Shown one piece after another: positions 1 through 10,644 of a stretch of DNA of 64,000 nt. The position numbers and the translations under genes were made by a program. Source of the stretch: Paratinospora sagittata (taxonomy: Eukaryota > Streptophyta > Magnoliopsida > Ranunculales > Menispermaceae); the NCBI GenBank assembly GCA_035771175.1, contig JAYMFD010001271.1, positions 2,542,001-2,606,000 of the forward strand. The letters are read 5' to 3'. The first letter of the stretch is position 1, and every line of letters begins with the position of its first letter. The notes below the pieces were generated by a model. It searched no databases. It was not told where the DNA came from and worked only from the letters and a program-made list of their open reading frames with translations.

Positions 1-338
1 AAACACATCAAATTATAGCTATCAAAGTCTTCAAAGATCAAGTCCTAAGAACGAAGACATATCTCAATGCTAATGCGTTAGTTCAATCTTAGGTTTGTAG
101 GGTAACCTCTCGATCAATCTCAGCACGAAAACTCTCTAAATTGCAAAGTCTTCAATATCACTTGGATTTAGTATTTGATTTTGACAAAATATTTTCCAAA
201 AGGTTTTAATCATAATTTCAATGAGTTTTGAATGATTTAAAAGTGTTTTGAGTCAATGAAATGGTTCTTAAGTGTTTAAATATTAATTTTTCCAAAATCG
301 GGATATCCACCACTTTGCCAAAATTTTACAAAAGGTAG

Positions 339-630
339 TAGCGCACTATCAGTGTTGATAGCATGCTGATAGGGTTGAATAATCAAAAATCAATTATTCT
401 GGAAAATTGTCTACAACACGCTATCCCTCGCTATCCCTTTTGATAACTCGCTATAAAGTAGTTACCGTGATCTTTCGATTTTTACTAAAATGGGCAATAG
501 CGTGCTATAGGCCTAGATTGCACGCAACGGAAACTCCAAAAATCTCGAGCGCTTGGGTATGTGTATATGGACTGACAATAGCCCGCTATAAGTCATTAGT
601 GCGCATGATACACAACCCAATAACATGCTA
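339..630 (+). other. TAGCNYGCTA sub-repeat domain (reference copy in M1)
   Basis: Six degenerate copies of a palindromic decamer: TAGCGCACTA 339-348, TAGCATGCTG 359-368, CAACACGCTA 414-423, TAGCGTGCTA 498-507, TAGCCCGCTA 579-588, TAACATGCTA 621-630. Starts are 20, 55, 84, 81 and 42 bp apart. Extra GCTAT half-sites lie between them (gctatccctcgctatccc and ctcgctataaag). The domain recurs in every complete monomer; M2 copies are at 1518, 1538, 1594, 1678, 1760 and 1802. The rest of the monomer lacks this motif. A clustered binding site, or a fossil of transposon subterminal repeats, is possible; neither is shown. Confidence 0.75.
500..525. other. Inverted repeat GCGTGC/GCACGC around TAGGCCTA (M1 copy)
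   Basis: GCGTGC at 500-505 pairs with GCACGC at 520-525. The 14-nt middle holds the 8-bp palindrome TAGGCCTA, so nested dyads exist. It recurs in most monomers. It is weakened in M16 (GCGAGC), broken by one inserted T in M5 (GCGTTGC), and removed on its left arm by a 21-bp deletion in M39. Confidence 0.7.
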
Positions 631-641
631 TCCAAGTTTGA

Positions 642-664
642 GTTAGAAATCTCACATTTCTAAC
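642..664. other. Perfect 9-bp hairpin dyad GTTAGAAAT/ATTTCTAAC (M1 copy)
   Basis: GTTAGAAAT 642-650, loop CTCAC 651-655, ATTTCTAAC 656-664. It recurs in nearly every monomer. M2 and M4 carry GTTGGAAAT, which keeps a G-T wobble in the stem. M8, M11 and M15 change only the loop. M43 breaks the right arm (ATTTCCAAC). Confidence 0.8.
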
Positions 665-810
665 AAGAAAAACGTAGGCCCTTTCCCTTGCTCGATTTTT
701 CCATTTCTTACACAGTTTTGACGGGGAATCGTAACTGAGATATTCTCCACTAAGACATGGATGATGCCCATTGTTTCGTGCGGCCAAAACAACTTTAGAT
801 TAAACAATGT

Positions 811-822
811 TTTGAATTCAAA
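811..822. other. TTTGAATTCAAA palindrome with EcoRI site (M1 copy)
   Basis: A perfect 12-bp palindrome containing GAATTC at 814-819, repeated about once per monomer. It is lost in M36 (TTTAAATTCAAA) and in M37 and M40 (TTTGATTTCAAA). Partial EcoRI digestion would therefore give an approximately 1.18-kb ladder. Confidence 0.8.
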
Positions 823-1112
823 TCATTTCCTACTCTCTTGTTGTTTAACCTGCAATTGCTAATTTAATAAAACACTCATTGTCTAACTTTCAAAGATACA
901 CACACGATTCCAGGAAGTTAGACTTAGCTTTCCAAAGAGTATTTCAAAAGAAGAAAGTCCTGATTCTTGCATTGCCAATAAATGCTTCCACCCTAATCAA
1001 AGTTGGAAACTGTCTTGAAGATAACTTCACTGTTTAACAAGTTCTTCTTTTTATCCCTTTTGTGCTGAGATTTTAAGAAGCAATTCATTGTTTTAAACTG
1101 TAAGTATATGAA

Positions 1113-1133
1113 GTGTTCTCAGTAAGAGAACAC
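1113..1133. other. Perfect 8-bp hairpin dyad GTGTTCTC/GAGAACAC (M1 copy)
   Basis: GTGTTCTC 1113-1120, loop AGTAA 1121-1125, GAGAACAC 1126-1133. It recurs close to the 3' end of nearly every monomer. Variants in M18, M24 and M32 (GTGTTCTT) still allow a wobble pair. In M47 the loop has changed but a 7-bp stem remains (54,113-54,133). Confidence 0.8.
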
Positions 1134-1180
1134 AACACATCACCTATATTCTTTCTCTAAGAGCTACAACTAATCATCAA

Positions 1181-2361
1181 GAACACATCAAATTATAGCT
1201 ATCAAAGTCTTCAAAGATCAAGTCCTAAGAACGAAGACATATCTCAATGCTAATGCGTTAGTTCAATCTTAGGTGTGAACGGTAACCTCTCGATCAATCT
1301 CAGCACGAAAACTCTCTAAATTGCAAGTCTTCAATATCACTTGGATTTAGTACTTGATTTTGACACAATATTTTCCAAAAGGTTTTAATCATAATTTCAA
1401 TTAGTTTTGAATGATTTAAAAGTGTTTTGAGTCAATGAAATGGTTCTTAGCTGTTAAAATATTAATTTTTCCAAAATCGGGCTATCCACCACTTTGCCAA
1501 AATTTTACAAAAGGTAGTAGCGCACTATCAGCGTTGATAGCACGCTGATAGGGTTGGATAATCAAAAATCAATTTTTCTTAGAAAATTGCCCACAACGCG
1601 CTATCCCTCGCTATCCCTTTTGATAACTCGCTATAAAGTAGTTACCGTGATCTCTCGATTTTTACTAAAATGGGCAATAGCGTGCTATAGGCCTAGATTG
1701 CACGCTAACGGAAAGTCCAAAAAACTCGAGCTCTTAGGTATGTGTATATGGACTTACAAAAGCCCGCTATAAGTCATTAGTGCGCATGATACACAACCCA
1801 ATAGCATGTTATCCAAGTTTGAGTTGGAAATCTCACATTTCTAACGAGAAAAACGTAGGCCCTTTCCCTTGCTCGATTTTTCCATTCCTTACACAGTTTT
1901 GGCGGGGAATCGTAACTGAAATATTCTCCACTACGACATGGATGATGCCCATTGTTTCGCACGGCCAAAACAACTTTAGATTAAACAATGTTTTGAATTC
2001 AAATCATTTCCTACTCTCTTGCTGTTTAACCTGCAATTGCTAATTTAATAAAACACTCATTGTCTAACTTTCAAAGATACACACACGATTCCAGGAAGTT
2101 AGACTTAGCTTTCCAAAGAGTATTTCAAAAGAAGAAAGTCCTGATTCTTGCATTGCCAATAAATGCTTCCACCCTAATCAAAGTTGGAAACTGTCTTGAA
2201 GATAACTTCACTGTTTAACAAGTTCTTCATTTTATCCCTTTTGTGCTGAGATTTTAAGAAGCAATTCATTGTTTTAAACTGTAAGTATATGAAGTTTTCT
2301 CAGTAAGAGAACACCACACATCACCTATATTCTTTCTCTGAGAGCTACAACTAATCATCAA
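1181..2361 (+). repeat. Monomer M2 (type 2, alpha, right palindrome)
   Basis: 1,181 bp. Shares CTATCAGCGT, TCTTAGAAAATTG and GATCTCTCG with M4, 2,364 bp downstream. Its last 150 bp (TTCATTTTATCCC, GAAGTTTTCTC) match the end of M5 instead, so it looks recombinant. Confidence 0.9.
1525..1551. other. Perfect 10-bp hairpin dyad CTATCAGCGT/ACGCTGATAG (M2)
   Basis: CTATCAGCGT 1525-1534, loop TGATAGC 1535-1541, ACGCTGATAG 1542-1551. M4 has the same perfect form at 3890-3916. Most other monomers read CTATCAGTGT against ACGCTGATAG, which keeps the stem with one G-T wobble. An alternative shorter stem, CTATCA/TGATAG, exists in the same segment. Confidence 0.75.
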
Positions 2362-3544
2362 GAACACATCAAATTATAGTTATCAAAGTCTACAAAGATC
2401 AAGCTCTAAGAACGAAGACATATCTCAATGCTAATGCGTTAGTTCAATCTTAGGTTTGTAGGGTAACCTCTCGATCAATCTCAGCACGAAAACTCTCTAA
2501 ATTGCAAAGTCTTCAATATCACTTGGATTTAGTATTTGATTTTGACAAAATATTTTCCAAAAGGTTTTAATCATAATTTCAATGAGTTTTGAATGATTTA
2601 AAAGTGTTTTGAGTCAATGAAATGGTTCTTAAGTGTTTAAATATTAATTTTTCCAAAATCAGGCTATCCACCACTTTGCCAAAATTTTACAAAAGGTAAT
2701 AGCGCACTGTCAGTGTTGTTAGCATGCTGATAGGGTTGAATAATCAAAAATCAATTTTTTTGGAAAATTGCCTACAACGCGCTATCCCTCGCTATCCCTT
2801 TTGATAACTCGCTATAAAGTAGTTACCGTGATCTTTCGATTTTTACTAAAATGGGCAATAGCGTGCTATAGGCCTAGATTGCACGCAACGGAAACTCCAA
2901 AAAACTCGACCTCTTGGGTATGTGTATATGGACTTACAATAGCCCGCTATAAGTCATTAGTGCGCATGATACACAACCCAATAGCATGTTATCCAAGTTT
3001 GAGTTAGAAATCTCACATTTCTAACGAGAAAAACGTAGGCCCTTTCCCTTGCTCGATTTTTCCATTCCTTACACAATTTTGACGAGGAATCGTAACTGAA
3101 ATATTCACCACTACGACATGGATGATGCCCATTGTTTCGCACGGCCAAAACAACTTTAGATTAAACAATGTTTTGAATTCAAATCATTTTCTACTCTCTT
3201 GCTGTTTAACCTGCAATTGCTAATTTAATAAAGCACTCATTGTCTAATTTTCAAAGATACAACACACACGATTTCAGCAAATTAGACTTAGCTTTCTAAA
3301 GAGTATTTCAAAAGAAGAAAGTCCTGATTCTTGCATTGCCAATAAATGCTTCCACCCTAATCAAAGTTGGAAACTGTCTTGAAGATAACTTCACTGTTTA
3401 ACAAGTTCTTCTTTTTATCCCTTTTGTGCTGAGATTTTAAGAAGCAATTCATTGTTTTAAACTATAAGTATATGAAGTGTTCTCCGTAAGAGAACAAAAC
3501 ACATCACCTATATTCTTTCTCTAAGAGCTACAACTAATCATCAA
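2362..3544 (+). repeat. Monomer M3 (type 1, alpha, right palindrome)
   Basis: 1,183 bp. Near-duplicate of M6 (offset 3,552) over much of its 5' and middle part: both have CAGGCTATCC, CGACCTCTTGG, GACGAGGAATC and ATTCACCAC. They part in the 3' half, where M3 is alpha and M6 beta. Confidence 0.9.
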
Positions 3545-4729
3545 AAACACATCAAATTATAGCTATCAAAGTCTTCAAAGATCAAGTCCTAAGAACGAAG
3601 ACATATCTCAATGCTAATGCGTTAGTTCAATCTTAGGTTTGTAGGGTAACCTCTCGATCAATCTCAGCACGAAAACTCTCTAAATTGCAAAGTCTTCAAT
3701 ATCACTTGGATTTAGTATTTGATTTTGACAAAATATTTTCCAAAAGGTTTTAATCATAATTTCAATGAGTTTTGAATGATTTAAAAGTGTTTTGAGTCAA
3801 TGAAATGGTTCTTAAGTGTTAAAATATTAATTTTTCCAAAATCGGGCTATCCACCACTTTGCAAAAATTTTACAAAAGGTAGTAGCGCACTATCAGCGTT
3901 GATAGCACGCTGATAGGGTTGAATAATCAAAAATCAATTTTTCTTAGAAAATTGCCCACAACGCGCTATCCCTCGCTATCCCTTTTGATAACTCGCTATA
4001 AAGTAGTTACCGTGATCTCTCGATTTTTACTAAAATGGGCAATAGCGTGCTATAGGCCTAGATTGCACGCTAACGGAAAGTCCAAAAAACTCGAGCTCTT
4101 GGGTATGTGTATATGGACTTACAAAAGCCCGCTATAAGTCATTAGTGCGCATGATACACAACCCAATAGCATGTTATCCAAGTTTGAGTTGGAAATCTCA
4201 CATTTCTAACGAGAAAAACGTAGGCCCTTTCCCTTGCTCGATTTTTCCATTCCTTACACAGTTTTGACGGGGAATCGTAACTGAAATATTCTCCACTACG
4301 ACATGGATGATACCCATTGTTTCGCACGGCCAAAACAACTTTATATTAAACAATGTTTTGAATTCAAATCATTTCCTACTCTCTTGCTGTTTAACCTGCA
4401 ATTGCTAATTTAATAAAGTACTCATTGTCTAATTTTCAAAGATACAACACACACGATTTCAGCAAGTTAGACTGAGCTTTCCAAAGAGTATTTCAAAAGA
4501 AGAAAGTCCTGATTCTTGCATTGCCAATAAATGCTTCCACCCTAATCAAAGTTGGAAACTGTCTTGAAGATAACTTCACTGTTTAACAAGTTCTTCTTTT
4601 TATCCCTTTTGTGCTGAGATTTTAAAAAGCAATTCATTGTTTTAAACTGTAAGTATATGAAGTGTTCTCAGTAAGAGAACACAACACATCACCTATATTC
4701 TTTCTCTGAGAGCTACAACTAATCATCAA
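3545..4729 (+). repeat. Monomer M4 (type 2, alpha, right palindrome)
   Basis: 1,185 bp. Sister of M2 in its middle, with the second perfect 10-bp CTATCAGCGT hairpin at 3890-3916. Its first 120 bp carry the TTTGTAGGG form normally found on type 1 units. Confidence 0.9.
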
Positions 4730-5913
4730 GAACACATCAAATTATAGCTATCAAAGTCTTCAAAGATCAAGTCCTAAGAACGAAGACATATCTCAATGCT
4801 AATGCGTTAGTTCAATCTTAGGTGTGAATCGTAACCTCTCGATCAATCTCAGCACGAAAACTCTCTAAATTGCAAGTCTTTAATATCACTTGCATTTAGT
4901 ATTTGATTTTGACAAAATATTTTCCGAAAGGTTTTAATCATAATTTCAATTAGTTTTGAATGATTTAAAAGTGTTTTGAGTCAATGAAATGGTTCTTAAG
5001 TGTTAAAATATTAATTTTTTCCAAAATCGGGCTATCCACCACTTTGCCAAAATTTTACAAAAGGTTAGTGCACTATCAGTGTTGATAGCACGCTGATAGG
5101 GTTGAATAATCAAAAATCAATTTTTCATGGAAAATTGCCCACAACGCGCTATCCCTCGCTATCCCTTTTGATAACTCGCTATAAAGTAGTTACCGTGATC
5201 TTTCGATTTTTACTAAAATGGGCAATAGCGTTGCTATAGGCCTAGATTGCACGCTAACGGAAAGTCCAAAAAACTCGAGCTCTTGGGTATGTGTATATGG
5301 ACTTACAGTAGCCCGCTATAAGTTATTAGTGCGCATGGTACACAACCCAATAGCATGCTATCCGAGTTTGAGTTAGAAATCTCACATTTCTAACGAGAAA
5401 AACGTAGGCCCTTTCCCTTGCTCGATTTTTCCATTCCTTACACAGTTTTGACGGGGAATCGTAACTGAAATATTCTCCACTTCGACCTGGATGATGCCCA
5501 TTGTTTCGCACGGCCAAAACAACTTTAGATTAAACAATGTTTTGAATTCAAATCATTTCCTACTCTCTTGCTGTTTAACCTGCAATTGCTAATTTAATAA
5601 AGCACTCATTGTCTAATTTTCAAAGACACAACATACACGATTTCAGCAAGTTAGACTGAGCTTTCCAAAGAGTGTTTCGAAAGAAGAAAATTGTGATTTT
5701 TGCATTGTCAATAAATGCTTCGACCCGAATCAAAGTTGGAAACTGTCTTGAAGATAACTTCACTGTTTAACAAGTTCTTCATTTTATCCCTTTTGTGCTG
5801 AGATTTTAAGAAGCAATTCATTGTTTTAAACTGTAAGTATATGAAGTTTTCTCAGTAAGAGAACACCACACATCACCTATATTCTTTCTCTGAGAGCTAC
5901 AACTAATCATCAA
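4730..5913 (+). repeat. Monomer M5 (type 2, beta), intact TAGCATGCTA
   Basis: 1,184 bp. The only monomer seen with the fully symmetric decamer TAGCATGCTA (5351-5360); all others have lost one arm. It also has an inserted T (GCGTTGCTATAGG) and a contracted AAAGGTTAGTGCAC segment. Confidence 0.9.
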
Positions 5914-7096
5914 GAACACATCAAATTATAGTTATCAAAGTCTACAAAGATCAAGCTCTAAGAACGAAGACATATCTCAATGCTAATGCGTTAGTTCAAT
6001 CTTAGGTTTGTAGGGTAACCTCTCGATCAATCTCAGCACGAAAACTCTCTAAATTGCAAAGTCTTCAATATCACTTGGATTTAGTATTTGATTTTGACAA
6101 AATATTTTCCAAAAGGTTTTAATCATAATTTCAATGAGTTTTGAATGATTTAAAAGTGTTTTGAGTCAATGAAATGGTTCTTAAGTGTTTAAATATTAAT
6201 TTTTCCAAAATCAGGCTATCCACCACTTTGCCAAAATTTTACAAAAGGTAATAGCGCACTGTCAGTGTTGATAGCATGCTGATAGGGTTGAATAATCAAA
6301 AATAAATTTTTTTGGAAAATTGCCTACAACGCGCTATCCCTCGCTATCCCTTTTGATAACTCGCTATAAAGTAGTTACCGTGATCTTTCGATTTTTACTA
6401 AAATGGGCAATAGCGTGCTATAGGCCTAGATTGCACGCAACGGAAACTCCAAAAAACTCGACCTCTTGGGTATGTGTATATGGACTTACAATAGCCCGCT
6501 ATAAGTCATTAGTGCGCATGATACGCAACCCAATAGCATGTTATCCAAGTTTGAGTTAGAAATCTCACATTTCTAACGAGAAAAACGTAGGCCCTTTCCC
6601 TTGCTCGATTTTTCCATTCCTTACACAGTTTTGACGAGGAATCGTAACTGAAATATTCACCACTACGACATGGATGATGCCCATTGTTTCGCACGGCCAA
6701 AACAACTTTAGATTAAACAATGTTTTGAATTCAAATCATTTCCTACTCTCTTGCTGTTTAACCTGCAATTGCTAATTTAATAAAGCACTCATTGTCTAAT
6801 TTTCAAAGATACAACACACACGATTTCAGCAAGTTAGACTGTGCTTTCCAAAGAGTGTTTCAAAAGAAGAAAGTCCTTATTTTTGCATTGTCAATAAATG
6901 CTTCGACCCGAATCAAAGTTGGAAACTGTCTTGAAGATAACTTCATTGTTTAACAAGTTCTCCATTTTATCCCTTTTGTGCTGAGATTTTAAGAAGCAAT
7001 TCATTGTTTTAAACTATAAGTATATGAAGTGTTCTCAGTAAGAGAACACCGCACATCACCTATATTCTTTCTCTGAGAGCTACAACTAATCATCAA
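5914..7096 (+). repeat. Monomer M6 (type 1, beta, right palindrome)
   Basis: 1,183 bp. 5' and middle parts near-identical to M3; the 3' part (TTAGACTGTGC) resembles M9. The switch lies between the anchor and the alpha/beta marker. Confidence 0.9.
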
Positions 7097-8278
7097 GAAC
7101 ACATCAAATTATAGCTATCAAAGTCTACAAATATCAAGCTCTAAGAACGAAGACATATCTCAATGCTAATGCGTTAGTTCAATCTTAGGTTTGTAGGGTA
7201 ACCTCTCGATCAATCTCAGCACGAAAACTCTCTAAATTGCAAAGTCTTCAATATCACTTGGATTTAGTATTTGATTTTGACAAAATATTTTCCAAAAGGT
7301 TTTAATCATAATTTCAATGAGTTTTGAATGATTTAAAAGTGTTTTGAGTCAATGAAATGGTTCTTAAGTGTTTAAATATTAATTTTTCCAAAATCGGGCT
7401 ATTCACCACTTTGCCAAAATTTTACAAAAGGTAATAGCGCACTGTCAGTGTTGATAGCATGCTGATAGGGTTGAATAATCAAAAATCAATTTTTCTGGAA
7501 AATTGCCTCCAACGCGCTATCCCTCGCTATCCCTTTTGATAACTCGCTATAAAGTAGTTACCGTGATCTTTCGATTTTTACTAAAATGGGCAATAGCGTG
7601 CTATAGGCCTAGATTGCACGCAACGGAAACTCCAAAAAACTCGAGCTCTTGGGTATGTGTATACGGACTTACAATAGCCCGCTATAAGTCATTAGTGCGC
7701 ATGATACACAACCCAATAACATGCTATCCTAGTTTGAGTTAGAAATCTCACATTTCTAACAAGAACAACGTAGGCCCTTTCCCTTGCTCGATTTTTCCAT
7801 TTCTTACACAGTTTTGACGGGGAATCGTAACTGAAATATTCTCGACTAAGACATGGATGATGCCCGTTGTTTCTCGTGGCCAAAACAACTTTAGATTAAA
7901 CAATGTTTTGAATTCAAATCATTTCCTACTGTCTTGTTGTTTAACCTGCAATTGCTAATTTAATAAAACACTCATTGTCTAATTTTCAAAGATACAGCAC
8001 ACACGATTTCAGCAAGTTAGACTGAGCTTTCCAAAGAGTGTTTCAAAAGAAGAAATCGTGATTTTTGCATTGTCACTAAATGCTTCGACCCGAATCAAAG
8101 TTGGAAACTGTCTTGAAGATAACTTCATTGTTTAATAAGTTCTTCATTTTATCCCTTTTGTGCTGAGATTTTAAGAAGCAATTCATTGTTTTAAACTGTA
8201 AGTATATGAAGTGTTCTCAGTAAGAGAACACAACACATCACCTATATTCTTTCTCTGAGAGCTACAACTAATCATCAA
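7097..8278 (+). repeat. Monomer M7 (type 1, beta, left palindrome)
   Basis: 1,182 bp. Its 3' half has private variants GATACAGCAC, GAAGAAATCGTG and GTCACTAAATG, which reappear in M10 and M14. Confidence 0.9.
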
Positions 8279-9462
8279 GAACACATCAAATTATAGCTAT
8301 CAATGTCTACAAAGATCAAGCTCTAAGAACGAAGACATATCTCAATGCTAATGCGTTAGTTCAATCTTAGGTTGGTAGGATAACCTCTCGATCAATCTCA
8401 GCACGAAAACTCTCTAAATTGCAAAGTCTTCAATATCACTTGGATTTAGTATTTGATTTTGACAAAATATTTTCCAAAAGGTTTTAATCAAAATTTCAAT
8501 GAGTTACGAATGATTTAAAAGTGTTTTGAGTCAATGAAATGGTTCTTAAGTGTTTAAATATTAATTTTTCCAAAATCGGGCTATCCACCACTTTGCCAAA
8601 ATTTTATAAAAGGTATTAGCGCACTATCAGTGTTGATAGCACGCTTATAGGGTTGAATATTCAAAAATCATTTTTTCTTGGAAAATTGCCCACAACGCGC
8701 TATCCCTCGCTATCCCTTTTGATAACTCGCTATAAAGTAGTTACCGTGATCTTTCGATTTTTACTAAAATGGGCAATATCGTGCTATAGGCCTAGATTGC
8801 ACGCTAACGGAAAGTCCAAAAAACTCGAGCTCTTGGTATGTGTATATGGACTTACAATAGCCCGCTATAAGTCATTAGTGCGCATGATACACAACCCAAT
8901 AGCATGTTATCCAAGTTTGAGTTAGAAATATCACATTTCTAACGAGAAAAACGTAGATCCTTTCCCTTGCTCGATTTTTCCATTCATTACACAGTTTTGA
9001 CGGGGAATCGTAGCTGAAATATTCACCACTACGACATGGATGATGCCCATTGTTTCGCACGGCCAAAACAACTTTAGATTAAAGAATGTTTTGAATTCAA
9101 ATCATTTCCTACTCTCTTGCTGTTTAACCTGCAATTGCTAATTTAATAAAGCACTCATTGTCTAATTTTCAAAGATACAACACACACGATTTCAGCAAGT
9201 TAGACTGAGCTTTCCAAAGAGTGTTTCAAAAAAAGAGAGTCGTGATTTTTGCATTGTCAATAAATGCTTCGACCCGAATCAAAGTTGGAAACTGTCTTGA
9301 AGATAACTTCATTGTTTAACAAGTTCTTCATTATATCCCTTTTGTGCTGAGATTTTAAGAAACAATTCATTGTTTTAAACTGTAAGTATATGAAGTGTTC
9401 TCAGTAAGAGAACACAACACATCACCTATATTCTTTCTCTAAGAGCTACAACTAATCATCAA
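8279..9462 (+). repeat. Monomer M8 (type 2, beta, right palindrome)
   Basis: 1,184 bp. Private variants AATATCGTGC, CGTAGATCC, CATTCATTAC and AAAAAAAGAGAGTCG recur wholly or in part in M11 (offset 3,548) and M15. Confidence 0.9.
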
Positions 9463-10644
9463 GAACACATCAAATTATAGCTATCAAAGTCTTTAAAGAT
9501 CAAGTACTAAGAACGAAGACATATCTCAATGCTAATGCGTTAGTTCAATCTTAGGTGTGAAGGGTAACCTCTCGATCAATCTCAGCACAAAAACTCTCTA
9601 AATTGCAAGTCTTCAATATCACTTGGATTTCGTATTTGATTTTGACAAAATATTTTTCGAAAGGTTTTAATCATAATTTCAATTACTTTTGAATGATTTA
9701 AAAGTGTTTTGAGTCAATGAAATGGTTCTTATGTGTTTAAATATTAATTTTTCCAAAATCGGGTTATCCACCACTTTGCCAAAATTTTACAAAAGATAAT
9801 ACGGCACTGTCAGTGTTGATAGCATTCTGATAGGGTTGAATAATCAAAAATCAATTTTCTAAAAAATTGCCCAGAACGCGATATCCCTCGCTATCCCTTT
9901 TGATAACTCGCTATAAAGTAGTTACCGTGATCTTTCGATTTTTACTTAAATGGGCAATAGCGTGCTATAGGCCTAGATTGCACGCTAACGAAAAGTCCAA
10001 AAAACTCGAGCTCTTGGGTATGTGTATATGGACTTACAATAGCCCGCTATAAGTCATTAGTGCGCATGATACACAACCCAATAGCATGTTATCCAAGTTT
10101 GAGATAGAAATCTCACATTTCTAACGAGAAAAACGTAGGCCCTTTCCCTTGCTCGATTTTTCCATTCCTTACACAATTTTGACGGGGAATCGTAACTGAA
10201 ATATTCACCACTACGACATGGATGATGCCCATTGTTTCGCACGGCTAAAACAACTTTAGATTAAACAATGTTTTGAATTCAAATCGTTTCCTACTCTTTT
10301 GCTGTTTAACCTGCAATTGCTACTTTAATAAAGCACTCGTTGTCTAATTTTCAAAGATACAACACACACGATTTCAGCAAGTTAGACTGTGCTTTCCAAA
10401 GAGTGTTTCAAAAGAAGAAAGTCCTGATTTTTGCATTGTCAATAAATGCTTCGACCCGAATCAAAGTTGGAAACTGTCTTGAAGATAACTTCATTGTTTA
10501 ACAAGTTCTTCATTTTATCCCTTTTGTGCTGAGATTTTAAGAAGCAATTCATTGTTTTAAACTGTAAGTATATGAAGTGTTCTCAGTAAGAGAACACCGC
10601 ACATCAACTATATTCTTTCTCTGAGAGCTACAACTAATCATCAA
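9463..10644 (+). repeat. Monomer M9 (mosaic type, beta, right palindrome)
   Basis: 1,182 bp. Mixes alleles: a GTGTGAAGGG start, the CACTGTCAG form usual for type 1, then TCTAAAAAATTGCCC and CGCTAACGAAAAG. One sub-repeat reads CGCGATATCC instead of CGCGCTATCC. Confidence 0.88.

Larger units (their letters stand above)
1..1180 (+). repeat. Monomer M1 (type 1, alpha, left palindrome)
   Basis: 1,180 bp; the window happens to open in phase with the unit start chosen here. Used as the reference for the internal elements listed below. It has CAACACGCTA where most units have CAACGCGCTA, a CG-to-CA change. Confidence 0.9.

Noticed and set aside
452..457. TATAAA in CTCGCTATAAAG as a promoter
   Set aside because: It is one of the GCTAT half-sites of the sub-repeat domain. 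No transcription start context or downstream gene exists. Satellite transcription cannot be judged from sequence.
407..646. Recurrent + strand ORF of 61-90 codons (79-codon form beginning MSTTRYPSLS), seen in most monomers
   Set aside because: A one-base indel (CGCAACGG against CGCTAACGG) changes the reading frame of the last third between monomer types, and several units have no ORF at all (M5, M11, M15). No ribosomal or splice context is visible and no domain is recognised. It falls on the palindrome domain, which explains the conservation.
596..787. Recurrent - strand ORF of 61-63 codons ending WVVYHAH
   Set aside because: It overlaps the + ORF antisense. Variation hits coding positions freely (second residue A, V, T, S, L or M; H/N/Y/Q near the end), and it is absent in M37, M42, M43, M45, M49, M53 and M54. 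No sign of purifying selection by eye.
861..870. AATTTAATAAAAC as a polyadenylation signal
   Set aside because: AATAAA is expected by chance in A+T-rich DNA and has no gene upstream.
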